From positions 1 through 5,700 of the forward strand of contig JBBWZQ010000335.1 of assembly GCA_039649115.1 (NCBI GenBank): DNA of 5,700 nt, written 5' to 3'. Positions within the stretch are counted from its first letter, which is position 1. Each line of letters opens with the position of its first letter. Under the pieces are notes generated by a model that worked only from the letters and a program-made list of their open reading frames with translations, made no database searches and was not told where the DNA came from. Shown here piece by piece: positions 1 through 5,700 of the stretch. Source of the DNA: DATEJJ01 sp039649115 (GTDB lineage: Bacteria > Actinomycetota > Actinomycetes > Mycobacteriales > Micromonosporaceae). The translations under genes and the position numbers were made by a program.

Positions 1-1605
1 GTGGCGCTGCTGCCGAACGTCCCCGAGGCGATCATCGCGATGCTCGCGGCCACCAGTGTCGGCGCGATCTGGGCGATGTGCTCGCCGGACTTCGGCTGGC
101 GCGGCGTGCTCGACCGCCTGCGCCAGCTCGCGCCGAAGGTGCTGTTCTGCGTCGACGGGTACCGCTACGCCGGCAAGCCGTGCGACCGGCGCGCCGAGGT
201 ACGCCGGATCGTCGCCGGGCTGCCCGGCCTGGAACACGTCGTCCACCTGCCGTACCTCGACCCGCGGGACCGTACCCCACCGGTGCCCGGGGCCCGGCTG
301 TGGGAGGAGGTCCTCGACCGGCCACCGGTACCGGCGGAGCGGTTCGAGTTCGCCCAGGTGCCGTTCGACCATCCACTGTGGATACTGTTCTCCTCCGGTA
401 CCACCGGGCGGCCCAAGCCGATAGTGCACGGCCACGGCGGCATCCTGCTCGAACAGCTGAAGCTCCAGCACCTGCACATGGACCTCCGCGAGCGGGACCG
501 GCTGTTCTTCTTCACCACGACCGGCTGGATGATGTGGAACTTCCTGGCCAGCTCGCTGCTGCTCGGCGTGGTGCCGGTGCTCTACGACGGCAGCCCGGCC
601 CACCCCGACCTCGACGTGCTCTGGCGGCTGGCGCAGGACAGCGGCGCCACGTTCTTCGGCACCAGCCCCGCGTACATCGCGCTGATGCGCAAGGCGGGCA
701 TCGAACCCCGCCGGCGCTACGACCTGTCCCGGCTGCGCGAGGTCATGCCGGCCGGCTCACCGGTGTCCGCGGAGGCCACCGCCTGGCTCTACACGCATGT
801 CAAGCGGGACCTGTGGGTGGCCACCGGCAGCGGCGGCACGGACTGCTGCACCGGGTTCGTCGGCGGGGTACCGACGCTGCCCGTGTACGCCGGCGAGATC
901 CAGGCCCGCTCGCTGGGCGTCGCGGCCTGCGCGTTCGACGAGCGCGGCCGCAGCGTCGAGGACGAGGTCGGTGAACTGGTCATCACGCAGCCGATGCCGT
1001 CGATGCCGGTCGGGTTCTGGGGCGACGAGACCGGTGAGCGGTACCGGTCCTCGTACTTCAGCGAGTTCCCCGGCGTGTGGCGGCACGGCGACTTCTTCCG
1101 GGTCAACGGGCGCGGCGGCTGCTTCGTACCCGGCCGCTCGGACGCGACGCTCAACCGGCACGGCGTACGGATCGGCACGGCGGAGATCTACCGCTGCGTC
1201 GAGGGCGTCGAGGCCGTGCAGGACGCGCTCGTGGTCAACCTGGACCTGCCCGGTGGCGGGTTCTTCATGCCGCTGTTCGTCGCGCTGCACCGGGACCGCA
1301 CCCTGGACGCCGGGCTGGAACAGGAGATCCGGGACCGGATCCGGCACGAGTACAGCCCGCGCCACGTACCGGACCGCATCATCCAGGTGCCGGACATCCC
1401 GCGCACCCTGACGAACAAGAAGATGGAGGTACCGGTGCGCCGGGTCCTCCTCGGTGAGCGGATCGAGGCGGCCGCCGACCGCAACGCGATGGCCAACCCG
1501 GATGCCCTCGACGCGTTCGCCGCGTACGCCCGGGACCAGCACGACTACCCGCGAGCAAGCCAGCACGTACCGAGCCCGCAAACCTCTCCCCGGGAGATCC
1601 GATGA
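1..1605 (+). CDS. aacS: Acetoacetyl-CoA synthetase-family acyl-CoA ligase, 5'-truncated by window edge
   Basis: ANL-superfamily adenylating enzyme. It is expected to convert acetoacetate (or a similar short 3-oxoacid), ATP and CoA to the CoA thioester, AMP and PPi in the cytoplasm. Visible motifs, numbered from base 1: the phosphate-binding loop SSGTTGRPKP near residues 131-140; the GTSPAYI segment; SGGTD ending at D281, followed by PTLPVYAGEIQ, which is characteristic of acetoacetyl-CoA synthetases rather than acetyl-CoA synthetases; HGDFF with D364; GRSD with R379; and the C-terminal LTNKKMEV, where K473 aligns with the catalytic lysine that is acetylated in many relatives. Family members are about 650 residues and only 534 are here, so roughly 120 N-terminal residues lie upstream. 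The GTG at base 1 falls inside a conserved stretch and is probably not the real start. The last ~25 residues are an unconserved tail. The stop overlaps the next start by ATGA, implying translational coupling. The exact substrate is inferred. Confidence 0.9.
   Translation: MALLPNVPEAIIAMLAATSVGAIWAMCSPDFGWRGVLDRLRQLAPKVLFCVDGYRYAGKPCDRRAEVRRIVAGLPGLEHVVHLPYLDPRDRTPPVPGARLWEEVLDRPPVPAERFEFAQVPFDHPLWILFSSGTTGRPKPIVHGHGGILLEQLKLQHLHMDLRERDRLFFFTTTGWMMWNFLASSLLLGVVPVLYDGSPAHPDLDVLWRLAQDSGATFFGTSPAYIALMRKAGIEPRRRYDLSRLREVMPAGSPVSAEATAWLYTHVKRDLWVATGSGGTDCCTGFVGGVPTLPVYAGEIQARSLGVAACAFDERGRSVEDEVGELVITQPMPSMPVGFWGDETGERYRSSYFSEFPGVWRHGDFFRVNGRGGCFVPGRSDATLNRHGVRIGTAEIYRCVEGVEAVQDALVVNLDLPGGGFFMPLFVALHRDRTLDAGLEQEIRDRIRHEYSPRHVPDRIIQVPDIPRTLTNKKMEVPVRRVLLGERIEAAADRNAMANPDALDAFAAYARDQHDYPRASQHVPSPQTSPREIR
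1592..1596 (+). promoter_or_regulatory. Ribosome binding site for the swivelling-domain gene
   Basis: GGGAG lies five bases before the ATG at 1602, inside the end of the ligase gene. It supports 1602 as the start and a coupled ATGA stop/start junction. Confidence 0.6.
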
Positions 1606-3419
1606 CCGTGCCGGCCAACCACAGCTTCCCGTTGCCGTCCGAGGTCGCCGACGTACCCGGTGCCGAGGGCTGGCGCTCCATGTACCCGTACTTCACCAGG
1701 TTCCAGCCCGAGGACGACCGGCGGTTCTGGTTCTACAACGCGATGCACTTCCCGGAGCCCATGCCGGCCTTCGACACGATCACCGCGGAGATCCCGTACA
1801 CCGCGGTGAGCTCCAACCCCGCCCGGGTGTTCGTGCTGCCCACCACGCTCGGCATCGACCACCGCATCGTCAACGGGCGGGTCTACATCAGCGCGAACCC
1901 GGTCACCGACCCGGCGGAGATCGGCCGCCGGCTCGCCCACTTCGAGCCGCGCGCCGGCCACTACTACGGCAACTGGGACCGGCTGTACGAGGGCTGGAAG
2001 GAGCGGGTGAGGAACCTGATCCAGGAGATCGAGGCCGTCGAGGTGCCGGCGCTGCCCGAGGTCGACGACCTCGACGTGGTCATCGAGTCCAAGGGGGTGG
2101 CGCAGAACCACTACGTGCGCGAGAACTTCCACCGCTGCCTGGACCTGTACTCGAAGATGTGGCACCACCACACCGAGTTCCTCTTCCTGGGATACGGCGC
2201 CTACATGGTGTTCTTCGAGTTCTGCAAGAAGGCGTTCCCGGAGATCACCGACCAGACCGTCGCCCGGATGGTGGCCGGCGTCGAGGTCATCATGTACCGG
2301 CCCGACGACGAGCTCAAGCGTCTCGCCGGACAGGCCGTCGAGTACGGGGTCGACGACCTGTTCGTGGACGACGCCGACCCGGCGGCGGTACTGGCCGCCG
2401 TGGCTGAGCGGGGGGAGGCGGGTACCCGCTGGCTGGCCGCGTTCGAGGCGGCCCGCGACCCGTGGTTCCACGTGTCCACCGGGGACGGCTTCTACCACCA
2501 CCACCTCAGCTGGAACGACGACCTCACGGTGCCGTTCGCGGCGCTGCCCCGGTACGTCCGGCAGGTGCGCGCCGGGCAGCCGCTGACCCGGCCCACCGCC
2601 GCGATCCGCCAGGACCGGGACAGGATCATCGCCGAGTACCGCGCCCTGCTGGTCACCGAGGCGGACCGCGGCACGTTCGACCAGATGCTGGGCCTGTGCC
2701 GGGTGGTGTTCCCGTACGTCGAGGACCACAAGTTCTACTGCGAGCACTGGTTCACCACGCGGTTCTTCCAGAAGATCCGCGAGTTCGGCGGGCTGCTGCA
2801 CCGGCAGGGCGTGCTCGACGACCCGGAGGACATCTTCCAGTTGCACCACACCGAGGTGGACCAGGCGCTGTCCGACGTCATGCTGCACTGGGCCTCGGGC
2901 AGCCGGCCGGTCGGCGGCAGCCACTTCCGACCGATCATCGCCGAGCGCCGGCGGGTGCTCGCCGTACTGCGCGACTGGACACCGCCGCCCGCCCTGGGGC
3001 CGATGCCCGAGGCACTCAACGACCCGGCGGTACAGATGCTCTGGGGCATCACCGCCGAGACGCTGGAAACCTGGGCGTCCGACGCCGTCGGCGACGAGCG
3101 GGAGATCCACGGGCACGCCGCCTCGCCGGGCGTGGTGGAGGGCGTGGCGCGGGTACTGCGCGACGTCAACGAGATCGGCCAGATCCGGGAGGGCGAGATC
3201 CTCGTCTGTGCCGTTACCGCGCCGAGCTGGGGACCGGTGTTCGGCAAGATCAAGGCGGCGGTGTCCGACATCGGCGGCACGATGTCGCACGCCGCGATCG
3301 TGGCCCGCGAGTACGGCATGCCCGCCGTGGTCGGCACCGGGCAGGCCACCCGACGGATCAAGACCGGGCAGCGGCTGCGGGTGGACGGCGACCGCGGCCT
3401 GGTCCGGATCCTCGACTGA
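1602..3419 (+). CDS. PEP synthase-type phosphohistidine (swivelling) domain protein, phenylphosphate synthase large-subunit-like
   Basis: 605 residues, about 68 kDa. Residues ~503-605 form the PEP-utilizing enzyme mobile domain: HGHAASPGVVEGVARV, then the signature GGTMSHAAIVAREYGMP with catalytic H563, then VDGDRGLVRILD. In this family that histidine takes the beta-phosphate of ATP from a separate or fused ATP-binding domain and passes it to an acceptor. Residues 1-500 do not look like the PEP/pyruvate barrel. The opening EGWRSMYPYF (from residue 22), the YRPDDELK segment and the overall size recall, from memory, the ~70-kDa Protein 1 of Thauera phenylphosphate synthase, which phosphorylates phenol. 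Three histidine-rich patches stand out: WHHHTEF (187-193), FYHHHLSW (297-304) and LHHTE (414-418). There is no signal peptide or membrane segment, so it is cytoplasmic. The gene just downstream supplies the missing ATP-binding half, so the two probably form one enzyme. The acceptor is unknown: phenol, a ketone enol or another hydroxyl compound. A rifampin phosphotransferase-like role is less likely, because those are single-chain proteins. Confidence 0.85.
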   Translation: MTVPANHSFPLPSEVADVPGAEGWRSMYPYFTRFQPEDDRRFWFYNAMHFPEPMPAFDTITAEIPYTAVSSNPARVFVLPTTLGIDHRIVNGRVYISANPVTDPAEIGRRLAHFEPRAGHYYGNWDRLYEGWKERVRNLIQEIEAVEVPALPEVDDLDVVIESKGVAQNHYVRENFHRCLDLYSKMWHHHTEFLFLGYGAYMVFFEFCKKAFPEITDQTVARMVAGVEVIMYRPDDELKRLAGQAVEYGVDDLFVDDADPAAVLAAVAERGEAGTRWLAAFEAARDPWFHVSTGDGFYHHHLSWNDDLTVPFAALPRYVRQVRAGQPLTRPTAAIRQDRDRIIAEYRALLVTEADRGTFDQMLGLCRVVFPYVEDHKFYCEHWFTTRFFQKIREFGGLLHRQGVLDDPEDIFQLHHTEVDQALSDVMLHWASGSRPVGGSHFRPIIAERRRVLAVLRDWTPPPALGPMPEALNDPAVQMLWGITAETLETWASDAVGDEREIHGHAASPGVVEGVARVLRDVNEIGQIREGEILVCAVTAPSWGPVFGKIKAAVSDIGGTMSHAAIVAREYGMPAVVGTGQATRRIKTGQRLRVDGDRGLVRILD

Positions 3420-3500
3420 CCGGATCCTCGACCGACCGGATCCACGACCGACCGGATCCACGACCGACCGGATCCTCGACTGACCGGATCCTCGACTGGA
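3405..3500 (+). repeat. Six-unit 16-bp tandem repeat at the gene junction
   Basis: The unit is CGGATCCTCGACTGAC. Units start at 3405, 3421, 3437, 3453, 3469 and 3485. Units 1 and 5 are identical. Unit 2 has CCGAC for CTGAC. Units 3 and 4 are identical and carry CCACGACCGAC. Unit 6 matches for 14 bases and then diverges to GA, where the next gene's ribosome binding site begins. Unit 1 is coding: it spells Arg-Ile-Leu-Asp-stop, the end of the upstream protein. Each unit contains the palindrome GGATCC, so any two units could form a weak 6-bp stem. There are no spacers. The array probably arose by slippage or duplication of the gene end, and its function, if any, is unknown. Confidence 0.95.
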
Positions 3501-3503
3501 AGG
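3498..3503 (+). promoter_or_regulatory. Ribosome binding site for the ATP-binding subunit gene
   Basis: GGAAGG followed by GCGGGG-type purine-rich sequence lies six bases before the ATG at 3510. No ATG or GTG occurs in this frame between the upstream stop (3417-3419) and 3510, so the site fixes the start. It overlaps the divergent tail of the last 16-bp repeat unit. Confidence 0.7.
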
Positions 3504-3509
3504 CGGGGC

Positions 3510-4622
3510 ATGAGCGGGTACGCCGTACGGTTCGACGGGATCGGGATGGGCGATGTCGCGGCGGTCGGCGGCAAGGGTGCCAGCCTCGGCGAGCTGACCC
3601 GGGCCGGGATGCCGGTACCGCCCGGGTTCGTGGTGACCACGGCGGCGTTCACCGACGCGATGGCCGCGCTGGATCCCGATGGCACGCGGCGCGCGCGGGT
3701 CGGCCGGCTGGACCCGGACGACCTGGACGCGATGGCGATGGTCGCGGCCGACCTGCGCCGCCGGGTGGCGCGGGCGCCGCTGCCGGAGCGGCTGCGCGCG
3801 CTGGTGCGCGAGCGCTACCGGGAGCTGGCCCCGCCGGGTACCGCCGCGGTCGCGGTACGCTCCAGCGCCACCAGCGAGGACGGTGCCGATGCCAGCTTCG
3901 CCGGCCTGCAGGACACGTACCTGTGGGTACGCGGCGAGGAGTCGGTACTGGCGCACGTGCGCCGGTGCTGGGCGAGCCTGTACAACGTCGAGTCGGTCGC
4001 CTACCGGCTGCGCCGTGCGGTATCCGAGGCGGATCTGGCGATGGCCGTGGTCGTGCAGCAGATGGTCGATCCGCGCTGTGCCGGCGTCATGTTCACCCGC
4101 AGCCCGCTGACCGGCGACCGGTCGGTGGTCGCCGTCGAGGCGGCCTGGGGCCTGGGCTCGGCACTGGTCGGCGGCGAAGTCACGCCGGACCGGTTCACCG
4201 TCAACAAGGTGACCGCGGAGATCGTCAAGCGGGTGGTCTCGACGAAGCTGCGCTGGCACCGGGCGGATCCGGCCGGCAGCGGTGTCGTGGTGGCGGAGGT
4301 ACCGGCCGAGCTGCGCGACGCCTGCTGCCTGACCGATCGCCAGCTCGGCGACCTGCTCGCCGTCGCGAAGCGCGTCGAGGCGCACTACGGCACGCCGCAG
4401 GACATCGAGTGGGCGGTGGCGGACGGGCCGGACGGCGTGGCCGTCTTCGTCCTGCAGAGCAGGCCCGAGACGGTCTGGGCGGGCCGCGACGCCGGCCCGG
4501 TCATACCGCCGCGGGCCCGCGCCTTCGACCATGTGCTGGACGTGCTGGGCGGCCGGGTCGCCAGGGCCAGGCCAGCGCAGCCGCCCGCGCCAGGGCCCGC
4601 CGAGGATGCGGGTGAGCGGTGA
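3510..4622 (+). CDS. Stand-alone PEP synthase/PPDK-type ATP-binding subunit
   Basis: 370 residues, about 40 kDa, cytoplasmic. This is the pyruvate phosphate dikinase/PEP synthase N-terminal nucleotide-binding (ATP-grasp) domain on its own. Seen in order: GGKGASLGEL (K22 in the glycine-rich opening), AGMPVPPGFVVTT, AVRSSATSEDG with R117, FAGLQDTYLWV, VVVQQMVDPRCAGVMFTRSPLTGDR, EAAWGLGSALVGG, and near the C-terminus IEWAV followed by LQSRPET (Q316, R318). There is no swivelling histidine domain and no barrel domain. Family chemistry splits ATP to AMP and Pi while phosphorylating the partner histidine, here presumably H563 of the upstream protein. Subunit sizes (605 + 370 residues) match the 70- and 40-kDa core of phenylphosphate synthase. 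The third, CBS-domain subunit of that enzyme is not in the window. The C-terminal ~40 residues are Ala/Pro/Arg-rich and unconserved. The stop overlaps the next gene by GTGA. Confidence 0.88.
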   Translation: MSGYAVRFDGIGMGDVAAVGGKGASLGELTRAGMPVPPGFVVTTAAFTDAMAALDPDGTRRARVGRLDPDDLDAMAMVAADLRRRVARAPLPERLRALVRERYRELAPPGTAAVAVRSSATSEDGADASFAGLQDTYLWVRGEESVLAHVRRCWASLYNVESVAYRLRRAVSEADLAMAVVVQQMVDPRCAGVMFTRSPLTGDRSVVAVEAAWGLGSALVGGEVTPDRFTVNKVTAEIVKRVVSTKLRWHRADPAGSGVVVAEVPAELRDACCLTDRQLGDLLAVAKRVEAHYGTPQDIEWAVADGPDGVAVFVLQSRPETVWAGRDAGPVIPPRARAFDHVLDVLGGRVARARPAQPPAPGPAEDAGER

Positions 4623-5116
4623 GCCTCAGCAACGACGACGTCCAGGAGATCGTGCGGCTGCTCGACGACCTGAACGCCACCGAACTGCACCTGCGCACCC
4701 GGCACTTCACCCTGTGGCTGCGCCGCGACGGGCCGGACGGGGGCTGGTCGCAGGCGACCTCCGTGACGTCGGATCCGCGTCAGGTCGCCGGCGAGGCCGC
4801 CGTCGAGGCGGTCGCGCCCCCGGCCGCCACAGCCGCGCCGGCCCCGCCGGTCGGCGGTGACCGCGCGCTGGTCGCCGTGCGGGCGCCGTTGATGGGTACG
4901 TTCTACCGCGCGCCGAAGCCGGGCGCGGCGCCGTTCGTGGAGGTCGGCACGGCGGTCGAGGAGGAGACGGTCGTCGGCATCCTGGAAACCATGAAGCTGA
5001 TGAGCTCGGTCTACGCGGGCGCCCGCGGGCGGGTGGCGGAGATCTGCGTGGCCAACGCCGGCTACGCCGAGCAGGGCGCGGTACTCATGCGGGTCGGCCC
5101 GGAGCGGGTGGAGTAG
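4619..5116 (+). CDS. accB: Biotin carboxyl carrier protein
   Basis: 165 residues. It carries biotin on a lysine and shuttles carboxyl groups from biotin carboxylase to a carboxyltransferase. Layout: N-terminal helix LSNDDVQEIVRLLDDLNATEL and a short TLWLRR strand (residues ~2-40), an Ala/Pro linker (~60-82), and a C-terminal biotinyl domain (~88-160). The biotinyl domain has APLMGTFYRAPKPGAAPF and the biotinylation motif ETMKLM with K126 as the biotin acceptor. The thumb-like insert before the motif and the N-terminal helix are typical of bacterial AccB. The GTG start gives a GTGA overlap with the ATP-binding subunit gene. The nearest purine-rich sequence is GGTGAG at 4611-4616, only two bases from the start, so translation probably depends on coupling. 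Biotin carboxylase follows after two bases. The acceptor could be acetyl-CoA, another acyl-CoA or a non-CoA ketone-derived substrate; location beside the phosphotransferase favours a dedicated catabolic carboxylase rather than fatty-acid synthesis (inference). Confidence 0.92.
   Translation: MSLSNDDVQEIVRLLDDLNATELHLRTRHFTLWLRRDGPDGGWSQATSVTSDPRQVAGEAAVEAVAPPAATAAPAPPVGGDRALVAVRAPLMGTFYRAPKPGAAPFVEVGTAVEEETVVGILETMKLMSSVYAGARGRVAEICVANAGYAEQGAVLMRVGPERVE
5107..5113 (+). promoter_or_regulatory. Ribosome binding site for biotin carboxylase
   Basis: GGTGGAG lies five bases before the GTG at 5119, within the last codons of the carrier protein gene. It supports that GTG as the start. Confidence 0.6.
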
Positions 5117-5118
5117 CC

Positions 5119-5700
5119 GTGGCCACCCCGATCCGGCGGGTCCTGGTCGCCAACCGCGGCGAGATCGCGGTACGCATCCTGCGCACGTGCCAGCGCCTGG
5201 GCATCGAAACGGCGCTCGGCGCGTCCGAGGCGGATCTCGACTCGCCCGCGGCCCGGCTGGCCGACCGTACCGTCCGGCTCGGCCCGGCCCCGGCCGCGGC
5301 CAGCTATCTCGACGTCGAATCGGTGGTACGGGCGGCGCGCGCGGCCGGCGCCGACGCGGTACATCCGGGCTACGGGTTCCTCTCCGAGAATCCCCGGCTG
5401 GCCGGCGCCTGTGCGGCGGCCGGCATCACGTTCATCGGTCCGACCCCGGCGCAACTCGCGGCGGTCGGCGACAAGCTGCGGGCACGGGCCGGTGCGGTGG
5501 CCGCCGGCCTGTCCGTGGTACCCGGTGGCGAGGCGACCGACGCCAGGGGGGCCGGTCGCCTCGCCGCCGCGATCGGCTGGCCGGTGCGGGTGAAGGCCGT
5601 CGGTGGCGGCGGCGGGGGGGGGCTGCACCAGGTTCGGCAGCCCGCCCCCCAGCCCCCCGCGGTGGACCCGGCGGTGGCCCAGGCGCAGGCCCCCTTCGGC
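5119..5700 (+). CDS. accC: Biotin carboxylase subunit, 3'-truncated by window edge
   Basis: 194 codons are visible, open to the end of the window; the family is about 450 residues. It carboxylates biotin on the carrier protein using ATP and bicarbonate. Seen: the N-terminal RRVLVANRGEIAVRILRTC, ADAVHPGYGFLSEN (H82-N91), FIGPTP, GDKLRARA with K119, and the start of the ATP-grasp domain PVRVKAVGGGGG with K159. The GTG at 5119 is chosen because it puts the VANRGEIA motif at the usual distance from the N-terminus and lies behind a good ribosome binding site. Family members usually read GGGGGRGM after the lysine; here residues 162-168 are all glycine, followed by Leu, so the conserved Arg and Met are missing. 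Downstream residues are unusually rich in Pro and Gln, although the frame stays open. I read this as poor base calls at the sequence end, not as a real loss. Two bases separate it from the carrier gene, so the pair is co-translated. Confidence 0.9.
   Translation, partial: MATPIRRVLVANRGEIAVRILRTCQRLGIETALGASEADLDSPAARLADRTVRLGPAPAAASYLDVESVVRAARAAGADAVHPGYGFLSENPRLAGACAAAGITFIGPTPAQLAAVGDKLRARAGAVAAGLSVVPGGEATDARGAGRLAAAIGWPVRVKAVGGGGGGGLHQVRQPAPQPPAVDPAVAQAQAPFG

Noticed and set aside
1..3. GTG at base 1 as the true start of the ligase
   Set aside because: The protein begins in the middle of a conserved stretch (LLPNVPEAIIAMLA) that lies about 120 residues into family members, so the gene must start upstream.
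3405..3500. CRISPR array or iteron-type replication origin
   Set aside because: The 16-bp units abut with no spacers, no AT-rich segment or rep/cas gene is nearby, and the first unit is coding sequence of the upstream gene.
3420..3509. Intrinsic terminator or internal promoter between the two phosphotransferase genes
   Set aside because: Only weak 6-bp GGATCC stems are possible, with no T-run, and no convincing -10/-35 pair is seen. A good ribosome binding site and the operon context favour continued transcription.
1545..4532. A 995-codon open frame on the minus strand
   Set aside because: It lies opposite three well-supported genes, has low-complexity Arg/Val/Asp/His-rich composition and no recognisable domain. 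Long antisense open frames are expected at this GC content.
2462..4615. A 717-codon + strand open frame across both phosphotransferase genes and the repeat
   Set aside because: Its product is Arg/Ala/Gly/Pro-rich with no motifs, and it is an out-of-frame shadow of two genes with clear family signatures.
5062..5628. A 188-codon minus-strand open frame opposite the biotin genes
   Set aside because: It is antisense to the carrier and biotin carboxylase, has Arg/Gly-rich composition and no domain, so it is a shadow frame.

Overview
The window is very GC-rich, with GC strongly preferred at third codon positions, and every gene lies on the + strand. Base composition, GTG starts and protein style point to an actinobacterium. 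A Micromonosporaceae-like relative is a low-confidence guess. There are no RNA genes, insertion sequences, CRISPR arrays, promoters or convincing terminators. The whole window looks like the interior of one operon that begins upstream and continues downstream.

Layout: (1) 1-1605 is the 3' portion of an acetoacetyl-CoA synthetase-family ligase, lacking its N-terminus because the window starts inside the gene. (2) 1602-3419 overlaps it by ATGA and encodes a 605-residue protein. Its last ~100 residues are the phosphohistidine swivelling domain of the PEP synthase/PPDK family, and its first ~500 residues resemble the large subunit of phenylphosphate synthase. (3) 3405-3500 is a six-unit, 16-bp direct repeat array whose first unit is the final codons and stop of gene 2. 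(4) 3510-4622 encodes the matching stand-alone ATP-binding half of a PEP synthase. (5) 4619-5116 overlaps by GTGA and encodes a biotin carboxyl carrier protein. (6) 5119 to the window end is the start of a biotin carboxylase, whose last ~90 bases look degraded, probably poor sequence at a contig end.

Together the genes supply a CoA ligase of 3-oxoacid type, a two-protein ATP-to-AMP phosphotransferase that works through a phosphohistidine, and the biotin/CO2-activating half of a carboxylase. The most interesting reading (inference) is an activation-and-carboxylation pathway. In it a ketone enol or phenolic hydroxyl is phosphorylated like pyruvate or phenol, carboxylated with biotin-bound CO2, and the resulting 3-oxoacid (acetoacetate if the substrate is acetone) is converted to its CoA thioester. 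No carboxyltransferase is visible, so the next genes downstream are decisive.
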